A stretch of 44,092 nucleotides of DNA from Gnomoniopsis sp. IMI 355080 (Eukaryota; Ascomycota; Sordariomycetes; Diaporthales; Gnomoniaceae): assembly GCA_027946555.1 (NCBI GenBank), contig JAPEVC010000276.1:1-44092 (forward strand). The letters are read 5' to 3'. The notes beneath the pieces were generated by a model, which saw nothing but the letters and a program-made list of their open reading frames with translations, ran no database searches and had not been told where the DNA came from. Numbering within the stretch: position 1 is the stretch's first letter; the number at the start of each line of letters is the position of its first letter. Below, piece by piece: positions 1 to 8,809 of this stretch. Made by a program: the position numbers and the translations under genes.

Positions 1-330
1 AGGCAACCAGTGTGAATACGGTTTGGGGGTTGGGCAGCGGCCAGTCTCCGTCTTCTTGGAGTGTTGTGCAAAGAAGTACAAGCCCAGACCGGCGGTCTCA
101 TCCTCTCGTCACAAGGGCTTGGGCGTCGTGATGCGAGTCCACCTGCACGCCCCGTGGGAGAATTCTCCGGTCCCACTCCCCCCTCCCACGTCACCTTGAA
201 CGGTTGTTTCACAGTGGATGTTTCTTGCGCAACCCCACAAGGCGTTCTTTTTTGTTTTGTGCCCAAAGTCCCGCGGACCCAGAAAGGCCTTTATGCATAG
301 GCTTTGGGAGGCTGACTTATTGTTACACAG

Positions 331-1372
331 GTGGTACGCTGGATGGCAGTGGTCAGGTATGGTACGATCTGTACGCTGAGGATGAATACATCCTTCGACC
401 GGTCCTGTGAGTTTTGTCCCCATGAAGTGATTACAGCGAAATGGTGGCTGATGTTTAAATCTTTTGACTCACAGTATTGGAATCGACGGTCTCAACAACA
501 GTATCCTCTCGGATCTTGTGTTGAGGTACTCCCCAGAGTACTATGTCTTCCTCGCAAACTCTACGAATGTCGTGTTCAACGATTTCGACATTTCGGGTTA
601 CTCTTCAAGTGACAATGTGGCCAAGAACACCGATGGTTGGGACACTTACCGTTCCACTGATATCACCATCATGAACTCGGTGATCAACAACGGTGATGGT
701 AAGTTACAACCACCCCTTCCTCGTGACCTACGCCCAGCATCAAGTTCCAATGGAGCCCCTGAACTGACCGGCTCCCCCCCCCCCACAGACTGCGTCTCTT
801 TCAAGCCCAACTCCACCTACATCCTCGTCGAGTCCCTCTGGTGCAACGGATCGCACGGAATCTCCGTCGGCTCGCTCGGCCAGTACGAGGGCGAATATGA
901 CATCGTCTCGGACGTCTACGTGGCCAACATCAGCATGCACAATGCCTCGGACGCCGCCCGCATCAAGGTCTGGCCCAACACGCCCTCGGCCCTGTCCGGT
1001 GACCTGCAAGGGGGTGGCGGCTCCGGGGAGGTCAACAACATCACTTTTGACGGTATGCTGATTGACAATGTCGACTACGCGATCGAGATCACGCAGTGCT
1101 ATGGCCAAAAGAACATCACGTTGTGTCTCGAGTACCCGTCGCCGTTGACCATCACCAACGTGCTCATCACGAATCTGAACGGCACCACGAGCTCGGAATA
1201 CAGCCCGGACATTGCGGCGTTTTTGTGCTCGAGTGAGGATGTGTGCAATAACATCACGGCGAGCAACATCAATGTGTTGAGTCCGGCGGGGGTGAATGAT
1301 GCTTACTGTCTTAACATGGACAACTCGACGCTGGATGTTACCTGCACGGGCTCTCTCCTTGGGACGAACTGA
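331..1372 (+). CDS. GH28 exo-polygalacturonase-like pectinase, 5' end outside the window
   Basis: Three visible exons: 331-406, 475-698 and 789-1372, with introns 407-474 and 699-788; phases agree and the stop is TGA. The product is a secreted-type right-handed beta-helix glycoside hydrolase that cleaves galacturonic acid units from pectin. Seen in order: GGTLDGSGQVWYD, RPVLIGIDGLNN, NTDGWD, then GDDCVSFK, which is only formed after splicing of the second intron. Next come the catalytic-His motif GSHGISVGSLGQ and RIKVWPN, so all GH28 active-site motifs are intact. The YDLYAED...ILRPV block and many N-glycosylation sites match fungal exo-polygalacturonases (PgaX type) better than endo enzymes. 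The signal peptide and first part (usually 100 or more residues) are missing. Bases 1-20 could be the end of the preceding exon (reading ...EYG in the right phase), but the donor would be a weak gtttgg. Family is certain; exo specificity is inferred. Confidence 0.93.
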
Positions 1373-1599
1373 TTGAGCCTGTGTGACCATTCTATCATCG
1401 GATAGCTCAAGACACTTTATTTCTGTAGATACTTAATTTATCCAGCACATTGAACATTGACCGTTGAACGTTGAAAGCTTGTCCTTGGATCGTGGCTGTC
1501 TCGTTTGCTTTCTGGATGCTGCTATGTAATCAGGCGTGATCGAACATAGCCGTGCGCAAAAGATACCTACCTCTGAGCCAAGTCTGCTGGCAAGTCCCT

Positions 1600-2712
1600 T
1601 TACAGCCTTCGCTTCTTCTTGACAGGCCCCTTCGCCGCTTTCTTTTCAAGCTCAAGCCGCAACTCAGCCCTCCTCCGATCCGCTTTCTCTTCAACCGTTT
1701 CCTCTATCTTTTCCTCCTCCACCTTCTCCTCAGCAGTGGTCCCGCGTCCATCATCGCCCGTCTGCGATGATTCCGGCACTACCTGAGACGACGACCCGCC
1801 ATGCCGCGAGTGCCCTCCAATTCCTCCAAGCTTTCCGAGTCTTGTCTTATTAGCGGGGCTGCTTCCGGGCGAGGGTGCGGCCCTCGTTGCAACCAGTCCC
1901 GGCGAGAGGTCTTTCCTGAGACCGCCTAGTCGGCCTAGAGGGGCCTTGGGATGAGGAGATGCTTGAGCGGGTGAGGGCGAGCGGGAGGGTAATGGTGAAG
2001 GGGAGCGGGATGGCGAGGGGGATGCATTTGGAGATGGGGAGGGAAGGGGTGATGGTGTAAACTCGTCTGCATGCTCATCATTCTTGCTTTTAGTGGAGGC
2101 GGCTGTGATCTTCTTGCGTGATTGTGGTGGTGGTGGAGATGGTGTGGGCGTATTGTTACCCTCGGCCTGAATTGCCTTCTTCTTTGTAGGTTTCGATTTC
2201 TTGGGTGGAGGTGAGGGTGAGGGCGATCCCGCAGCACCACCCTCATCCTGAGATTCTTTTGAAGCGTTTCGGGTCTGCTTCGACTTCTTGACCGGCGGAG
2301 AAGGGGAAGGTGAGCGCGTAGCATCACTATCATCTATAGCAACTTTTGTTGAATCTGTCTTGTGTTTCTTGGACGGTGGTGATGGTGCTGGTGAGCCGGT
2401 AGTACCCTCGTCTCTGGACCCCTTTCCACGCACAGGCAACTTCTTTGACGGCGACACAACAGACTCATCTTCTGAAGCGGAGGGTGTCGGAGTCTCGGAC
2501 CCATCCTCCTCTTCCCTGGACCGCGCCCTCTTCCCCTTCATTTTTGCGGAAGGCTTCTTTTGCGCGGCTGGTTTGGTCGTATCACGGCGGGTGGACGCCC
2601 GGGGCCGGGGTCCAGCTTCCGGCTCGTTTATGTCAGACGCTGTACTGTCATTATCCAACGCCGTAATATCATCCAACGCCGTGTCACGGTTGCTCTTGCG
2701 AAGGGGTGCCAT
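1600..2712 (-). CDS. Disordered Ser/Pro/Lys-rich protein with XLF/Nej1-like C-terminal tail
   Basis: A single-exon gene of 370 codons; the first ATG (2710-2712) is used because the base triplet before it is TTG. The whole protein is low complexity: repeated SPSPSPP blocks each followed by basic KKSK patches, which look like several nuclear localisation signals, and acidic linkers. No folded domain is visible. The C-terminus carries two LGRLGG/LGKLGG motifs, an E-rich helix, an ADRRRAELRLELEKK segment and a terminal KKKRRL. From memory this arrangement resembles the tail of fungal XLF/Nej1 end-joining factors, whose basic C-terminus contacts Ku, but the globular XLF head is absent here and I find no upstream exon for it. 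It could instead be an unrelated nuclear or chromatin-associated disordered protein. No function is assigned. Confidence 0.7.
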   Translation of the reverse strand: MAPLRKSNRDTALDDITALDNDSTASDINEPEAGPRPRASTRRDTTKPAAQKKPSAKMKGKRARSREEEDGSETPTPSASEDESVVSPSKKLPVRGKGSRDEGTTGSPAPSPPSKKHKTDSTKVAIDDSDATRSPSPSPPVKKSKQTRNASKESQDEGGAAGSPSPSPPPKKSKPTKKKAIQAEGNNTPTPSPPPPQSRKKITAASTKSKNDEHADEFTPSPLPSPSPNASPSPSRSPSPLPSRSPSPAQASPHPKAPLGRLGGLRKDLSPGLVATRAAPSPGSSPANKTRLGKLGGIGGHSRHGGSSSQVVPESSQTGDDGRGTTAEEKVEEEKIEETVEEKADRRRAELRLELEKKAAKGPVKKKRRL

Positions 2713-3034
2713 CAATTGCGTCTGTGAGACGTCGGGCCGGTGGTCCGAGTGGGTTTGTGAGCGTGGGATGATGGCGCCCCACCTTAGGTATGTCCGTACC
2801 TAGGCTACCCAGTCGAGATGAGGACGACAGCGACGGGGGTTTATCCTATGACGGCTCTAGGTAGATTCGTCTTGTACGTAGCTGCCAGCGCAGCGCTGGG
2901 TGGGAGGTAACACGACTGCCACAGCAGCTGTCTTGTCTTGGGGGCGCCCGTGCTGCCGGTAGCCGCGAATACCACACACACACAGACGTAGAGATGCTGC
3001 GGCCGGGGAGGTTCCCGCCTGAGGCTGAGAGTAT

Positions 3035-3066
3035 TCAGGCAGGGAGGCAGTCAGGCAGGGAGGGAG
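3035..3066 (+). repeat. Two-copy 16-base direct repeat
   Basis: TCAGGCAGGGAGGCAG at 3035-3050 is followed directly by a copy with one change at 3051-3066, inside a purine-rich strand. Its role is unknown; it may be a simple slippage repeat. Confidence 0.7.
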
Positions 3067-3979
3067 GCGGAAATATAGTATTGCGAAAGCTGGTGACAGG
3101 AGCAGGGTCTCGTGTGACGCGGGAGGCAGCGGGACACTGTGAACATGAGACGCACTGAGAACTTTGCACGACGGGCCCAACGGTGGTTCAACTTTGACAC
3201 AGACTTTGTGCAGACGGGTGGGGTTGCTGTGTTTCCTTTCTTGTCCTTCCTGATAATCCCAGTCGGTGTTGATTTTCCTCTGAGCTCTCGACGCTTGGTG
3301 AAAGGGAAACTATGTCGCGATATTGCGGCGGAGTTTAGGGTCCTGACACACGTCGTGTCGATTTAGGCAGCCGTCACGTGGTCACGCGTTTACTTCACAA
3401 ACGTTTTGACAGTGACAATCATCAAACTGATATCCAATGGATGTTATAATTTATGGCCAGGAAATGTATAAAATAGAAGTCAGGAGGAAATGTGTATGGT
3501 CGCTGTCTAGAAGTTTGCCTCTGCCTTGCAAGGAATAGCGCTGGGTGCCCCCCAGTGAGGGGTATTGGTGATTGTTCCCCCTCCCTCTGGAGAAACCCTA
3601 TAAGAAAGCAATATAACCACGAATTCAACAGTGGACGCTAGGTCATCACCTCTATGTTCTTCGTCGGCCGACAGGCTTCAGGTAGTAGTATCTAGTCCTC
3701 CAAATTATATTCCCCGCACTTATATAGGTAAGCGATAAATGGGTGGTGGAGAGTAGGGCGAACTTCCCTGTTGCTTGCAAAATACGATAAAGTACTAGTT
3801 ATACTACGTAGGTACAGAATAACGATCGCCCTTATCTCAAGCTTTCAAATACCGGCATCATTTTCATGAGGAGCTTATCAACGGCTAAAAGCCAACGCTT
3901 CACTCTTTGCTTTTGTTTGGCTGGGTGGTCATAGTGGCGTAGGCAATTAGATTGGAAATCCAAGACAACGTACTGTACC

Positions 3980-3989
3980 TACCTAGGTA
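3980..3989. repeat. TACCTAGGTA palindrome
   Basis: Perfect 10-base palindrome next to the TATA-like element of the isochorismatase-like gene; identical copy at 34017-34026. Confidence 0.6.
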
Positions 3990-3995
3990 TTTAAG
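3988..3995 (+). promoter_or_regulatory. TATA-like element of the isochorismatase-like gene
   Basis: TATTTAAG lies about 120 bases before the ATG at 4115 and overlaps the end of the TACCTAGGTA palindrome. Position and composition suit a core promoter; this is inferred from sequence only. Confidence 0.35.
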
Positions 3996-4114
3996 GCCCA
4001 GCCAGGCCGATGACCGCCTCCGCTCGGAAGGAGGGCTTCTACAGACCAGCTCATATTCTCAAGGTCAATTCATAGAAGAGAAATTCATAATTACAATAAT
4101 AGAATTTGCCAAAG

Positions 4115-5197
4115 ATGGTCTCCAACAACTTCATCACTCTTAGCCTCGTCTTCATGACTTGGCTTTCGACAACAGCAGGAAACCTTGAACAAAGACAGGC
4201 CTACGCCCTCGGTGGCATTGGCCTTGATGGACCCTCTACCAACTTGGGCAATGTCTACAATTACTGGAGCAAGCTACCCAACGGCACCTACGACTTGACA
4301 AGAAGCCAGGTCATGCCCGTCACAACCCCAAAGCTCATCCCCTTCTCTGGCAGTCGATCCTCCGCCCTCATCGAGCCCAGCCGCGCCGTCCTCGCCATAG
4401 TGGACATGCAGAACTACTTCCTGCACCCAGCCCTCTCGCCCGCCGCCACACAGGGCCGTGCAGCTGTCACGCCCACGGTGAATATGATCAACGCCTTGCG
4501 CGGAGCCGGCATCAAAATCGCCTGGGTGAACTGGGGCTTGACCAACTACGACCTCCTCACCATTCCGCCGGCCTTCAAGTCTGGATTCTCAACCAATGGG
4601 TCCGACATGGCCGATCAGAGCTTTGGCAGTGACATGGGCGTTGTTGTCGAGCAGAACGGATCCACCATCCAGGTAGGGAGGAAGCTCATGCGTGGGGCCT
4701 GGAACGCGGAGCCGTGGGGGGTGCTGGGCACGATGAAGGATGAGGGACTTGCGCAGGGGACGGATTTTTGGTTTAATAAGAATCGCTTGAGTGGTCTCTG
4801 GGGCGCCCAGACGCCGTTTGGGACGTGGTTAGAGGAGAATGAGATTACCACGATCTTGTTCGGAGGCGTCAATGCTGATCAGTGTGTCTGGAGTACCCTC
4901 ATCGATGCATATTTTAAAGGTACGCATCAACGTTTCTTTTCCCCAAGCTTAATATGTGAGAAGTAGAGAGCCCAAAGAAGTGTGCTGACTGAGGCAAGGC
5001 TACGACGTGATCTACGTGGATGACATCTCTGCAACGACGAGTCCCGAGGCTGCGTACGGGATGGTAAGATACAATGCGGATCTGAATGGTGAGTCTAGAT
5101 TGTTTAGGCCTCTGTTCATTTTTCACAAACTAAAAAGATGCACGATCCAGGATTCATTGGAAATAGCACCGATATAATTAACGCGCTTGGCGCGTGA
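4115..5197 (+). CDS. Secreted isochorismatase-family cysteine hydrolase
   Basis: Exons 4115-4919, 4999-5088 and 5151-5197 give 313 residues with matching phases. Residues 1-22 form a signal peptide (hydrophobic ITLSLVFMTWL, then STTAG), so the enzyme is probably exported. The isochorismatase-like fold follows. The expected catalytic triad is present: Asp97 in AIVDMQNYF, Lys222 in FWFNKNRLSGLWG and Cys257 in GGVNADQCVWST; the ATTSPEAA segment typical of the fold is encoded by exon 2. The family hydrolyses isochorismate, nicotinamide, carbamoyl or similar amide and ether substrates; the substrate here cannot be read from sequence. About 75 residues separate the signal peptide from the core, including LEQRQ that may be a processing site. 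Secreted isochorismatases of plant pathogens can lower host salicylate, so an effector-like role is possible but unproven. Confidence 0.92.
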
Positions 5198-5465
5198 CCA
5201 GTCGTGGAAGTATGGCTATAAGACGTGATAATAAGAGGCATGAAGGCCCATGATTGTAGGAACTGAGAGAAACATGTTTTTAATCAAACCTCTATGACAC
5301 TATGAGGTCTTCAAGGCCCTAAACAAGTATTCCGGAAGGCAGTTGATCTAATATAGGCTTGTTATCCGCGCCGCCCATGATAACGCCACAGGGGATCATG
5401 CCAAAGACAATTGTCCGAAAGCCTACAAGAGGCTTTCAAGTTTCCTTTCCAACCTCCCTGAAAAA

Positions 5466-6647
5466 TTAAGCATTCATCTCCACATCACCGTCCTTGTCCT
5501 CATCCTTCCAATCATCATCCTCACCATCGCTTCCCCACTTCTCGTCCACGTCGATCTCGCTATCGCCGTAGAGGGAGCCATCGATCTCCGACCAACCATC
5601 TGTATCCTCCTCCTCGTCGCTTCCGTCAGGACATGAAGCAAGCATCCAAGGAGAGCCAGCCGCGCCCGCTTGGGCCAGGAAAGCTCGGATGCTCAAGACA
5701 AGTGGACCGTGGCCCTCGAGGGGCCTGATCTGTTCGATCTCGGCTGCGGAAGCATCCTGCAACTCCATCTGCAATCTGAGATACTGTATCCTGGCGAGCT
5801 CGTGATGTTGGCTGGACCAGCAAGCGGTCAACAGCTCAAAGATGAAGTGGCAGAAACGTTGACTGCTCAGCCGTGAGGGCCAGGCGACCCTACCCTGACA
5901 GAATCGCTGTAGACGCTCGACGAACTTGACCCACTCCCTGACCTGTAGACAGTCGGGCAGGAGCATCGCGTTAACGAGATGAGCGTGAACCATCTCGGTA
6001 GCGACGGTGAAAACTTTTGCGACGAGTTTCTCGAGATTTCGCTTGAGATCGGTTTTGCACTCGCTCCAGATGGCCCACACGATCGAGGCATCCGCGTCTG
6101 GACGATTAGACAGAAAAGGCCGACGGTTCGAGGGAGCCTTGAACCTCATGATGGGGGCTCGGTCGTCCATGCCCTTGAGCCAACGCTCCTCATTCGTCAA
6201 ATTTTGCTCCACGTAGAGCATGCCGAGCTTGGGGAGAGCGGCCATGAGCGTGATGGGAAGGAAGAGAGGATAGCGCCGGTGATCAATGGCTCTGGACTCG
6301 ACAAGTGCCCGAAAGAGGGCCTCCGTCATCTTGGTCAATATCTCTGGGCCTGTGGTGCGCGCCCGAGAACGTCCTGCGGCATCCTCATCATCCTCATCAT
6401 CCTCATCCATTTTTATCATCCATGGGTTGAGAGATTTGGTGCGGGCTTGGTATTCTTGAAGGAGGCCCCGACACTTTCTCCGCTGCGGTCGCCTCTTGTA
6501 TCGTCGACTTTTAGCCACAGCAAACACTGCGTTTGCTTAAGACGGAGATCTCTTTTGATGAGGAGCGGGAAGAGTCTGAGTGATATCTTCCGAGATGTGG
6601 ATGTTGTTCACGGCTTGGGTGAGAGCGGTGATCTGAGTGTGTGGCAT
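5466..6647 (-). CDS. Acidic hypothetical protein with helical core
   Basis: I do not recognise this protein. The long reading frame runs 5466-6527 and opens without an ATG. An in-frame ATG lies at 6645-6647, but one TAA (6537-6539) interrupts the frame between them. A 129-base intron, 6483-6611 (donor gtgaac, acceptor accgcag, phase 0), would remove the TAA and give exons 6612-6647 and 5466-6482 with 350 residues. Alternatively translation starts at the ATG at 6419 or 6410. The protein has a DEDDEDDED patch near the start, a leucine-rich, probably helical middle of about 230 residues with several Trp and Cys, and a strongly acidic tail ending DGDVEMNA. It lies tail-to-tail with the isochorismatase-like gene (268 bases apart). 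Expression as one protein is likely; the 5' structure is uncertain. Confidence 0.55.
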
Positions 6648-7560
6648 GGCGAATGTGATGGGCAGACTGATGGAACAATCAATGGATAACTGATGAAGTC
6701 GAGTTGTTACTGTCGATACGAGGAAAGTTTGTTTAGCCAGACTGTAAGAAGGAGCTGGGTTGGGGTGCACACCTAACAGGTACAAACAGAAATTCGAAGA
6801 GGCTGCTGAAGGTTTGTGTTTGTCAGAATCAGAATCAGTTGGGCCAGGCGTTATCCAGAGCCGCAGACAGAGTAGAGGTAATAAAGAGATGAAGAGGTTG
6901 AAACTGTCTACCTTTTTGCTAGTGAAATGGTGGGAGGCGATACAACAAAAACTAAGTGTGCTGGTCAAAGTGGTGGTCCAAGAAGGACTGCAACCTTAGA
7001 CCAAACGACGCTTGAAATTTACCAGACCAAAGGTAAAGCTTCTTAATCAGTGTACAAATGGTCCCAGTATTTGGTAAAACTATATTTCATATCCCCATTT
7101 GTTACCAGACAAGCCCTTTTGACCCGACGAAGGTGCTGGCGATGCAGTCCTGTCTCTTGGAAACGCAATGGTTGCAAATGCGCGACTTGATATGACTCGG
7201 CTCTTGGAAAGGAACAGTCATACATAACACTTGATAATGCCGTAATCAAAAGGCATCGAAAAGAAACTACGGGTCCAAAACGAAAGAGGTGGGGGTTTGA
7301 TCATATAGGGGTTGGAAAAGGTAGAGGGCAAAACAAAAAGAGGATGACCTGGACCGAGTTACTCTGGTTGACTGCCAACATGACGATGCGAACTGAGGCA
7401 TATCTCACCAGAAAATGTACTTAGGTCAACCCACGCACAATCTGGTACCGCCGAAGCAGCAAGGAGATTGACATTCCACAAAAGGACGAATCCAGTGTCA
7501 TGCGGGAGAACTGCTTTACACAGTCCAGGTCGGCGCTTCTGCAGGATCCCAAAATCTTAT

Positions 7561-7655
7561 GGGTTAAGCGCGATTCGAACCCAGACCCCTCGAGTTATCA
7601 CGAACCTGGGGTGGCTTCCGAGGTTCGCCCTGACTGTTGAGCTACTGCTTCCGAT
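7561..7655 (-). other. Degenerate tRNA-like sequence (possible SINE head or tRNA relic)
   Basis: On the minus strand there is an A-box-like TAGCTCAACAGTC (7632-7644) and a B-box-like GGGTTCGAATC (7572-7582). A D-stem GCTC/GGGC and a stem AACCT/AGGTT can form, but the loop of the latter is 13 bases, the T-stem has two mismatches and no acceptor stem pairs. It therefore should not be a working tRNA. The two RNA polymerase III boxes could mark a tRNA-derived short interspersed element. Confidence 0.3.
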
Positions 7656-8584
7656 AGTTTGTTGAGCTATGTGGAATACAGACCTTTAAGCTCACGTTTC
7701 GTTGCAGTTTGTTCATTCGTTGCTTACCTTAGCAACTCTCACAGCTGTGGGCATCCCAAGGCAACTGCAAGTTGTTTCTCTTTGTGGTTCTCAGGGAGCT
7801 CCGTGTCCCCCAGTGAAAGACGAGGACTTGATCTGTGTTGAGTGTTTCCCAGCCAGCTTCACTGACCAAATGCGTGCCCCTGACACAACTATCACAACCC
7901 GCTCGTCCACTCACTTCCGTATCTAATGACAGAACAACAAAACACCCCGAGTCCCTGTAGCAAATCTCTACCTGGCCACATATTTATCAGAGTAGTTCTG
8001 AGAATATCATCATGATATCAAGTCCTTCTGAGAGGTTCATGGCACCTCTGACTCAAACATGAAGATGGATCAGTCGATTCTTGCGTAGCCGTCACTCGAG
8101 TGTCCCAAGTATTTGATGAGTAAACCAGATTAAAGGTCGCAGATGAGATCTTTCAATTCGATCGGACGGACATTCGAACTCTGCTGATGATATTGATTTC
8201 TGCCCGTGATGGTGACTGCCTGCCGTCGTGTTTGACGGCGACCATTCTACCACAGCACAAACCTCAGCCGAGTCGTTTTCATGTCGGACGGTCGAATGAC
8301 CCGTGGGAAATATGCGATATCTCGCTTGCCGTCTGCAAATTGAGGGCCCTACCGTCTACAGCTTTGAGGCATCTTGTGTCATAGCCAGAAGTTCTTTCCC
8401 TCTCATATTCTCACATCGAAGTGGCGTGAGGACGGCATGTCGTTGATCGGGCCGCGATTCGGCAAGCAAGCGGCGTCATTTCGCGGTGTGGCCCAAGCTC
8501 TTCGATCAGAGCAGGGGTTCCCGCTGCCCCGCAGCCAAAAACAGGCAGGAGCAGGGACCCCATGCAGGCTGGGGGGCCGGCATG

Positions 8585-8607
8585 GAACCTTCCAGCTACG
8601 ACGGGAA
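8585..8607 (+). promoter_or_regulatory. Gapped heat-shock element upstream of STI1
   Basis: GAA at 8585 and TTC at 8590 form a GAAnnTTC dyad, and another GAA at 8605 stays in the 5-base register. This fits a gapped Hsf1-binding site about 205-225 bases before the STI1 start codon. Confidence 0.5.
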
Positions 8608-8654
8608 GAGTAAACTTTCAAAAGCACGTCGTTTTTTGGTTGTCTGCTACAACT

Positions 8655-8662
8655 GAACTTTC
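8655..8662 (+). promoter_or_regulatory. Second heat-shock element dyad upstream of STI1
   Basis: GAACTTTC has the GAAnnTTC form expected for an Hsf1 dyad, about 150 bases before the start codon. Together with the site at 8585 it suggests stress induction, as is known for STI1 genes. Confidence 0.45.
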
Positions 8663-8809
8663 TTTCACCTAACAACACTTTACTTCGCACACAAACAATC
8701 CCTCTTTTGTGACCCTCTCAAGATACTCTCAGGACCACCAGATACCCCAGCGATCTAATCTCTATCTCACTTTGAATCTCACTCTTCGCAACTACCAGAA
8801 ACCTCCAAT

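Larger units (their letters stand above)
2713..4114. other. Divergent intergenic region, 1.4 kb
   Basis: Separates the minus-strand SP-rich gene from the plus-strand isochorismatase-like gene, so it holds both promoters. It contains a short direct repeat near 3035-3066, one TACCTAGGTA palindrome at 3980-3989 and a TATA-like TATTTAAG just after it. Small open frames occur but none has codon structure or motifs that I would support as a gene. Confidence 0.6.
6648..8809. other. Intergenic region, 2.2 kb
   Basis: Upstream of both the acidic hypothetical gene and STI1. It contains a degenerate tRNA-like segment at about 7561-7655 and the heat-shock elements of STI1 near 8585-8662. Short open frames have no recognisable motifs. 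No other gene is supported. Confidence 0.6.

Noticed and set aside
1..20. Definite upstream exon of the GH28 gene
   Set aside because: The phase fits (ending TAC G), but the donor gtttgg is weak and the implied intron of 310 bases is longer than any other here, so it is mentioned only as a possibility.
740..1390. A 216-codon open frame on the minus strand
   Set aside because: Antisense to the GH28 exons; Arg/Val/Asp-rich shadow of the real gene.
5979..6689. A 236-codon open frame on the plus strand
   Set aside because: Antisense to the acidic hypothetical gene and without recognisable features.
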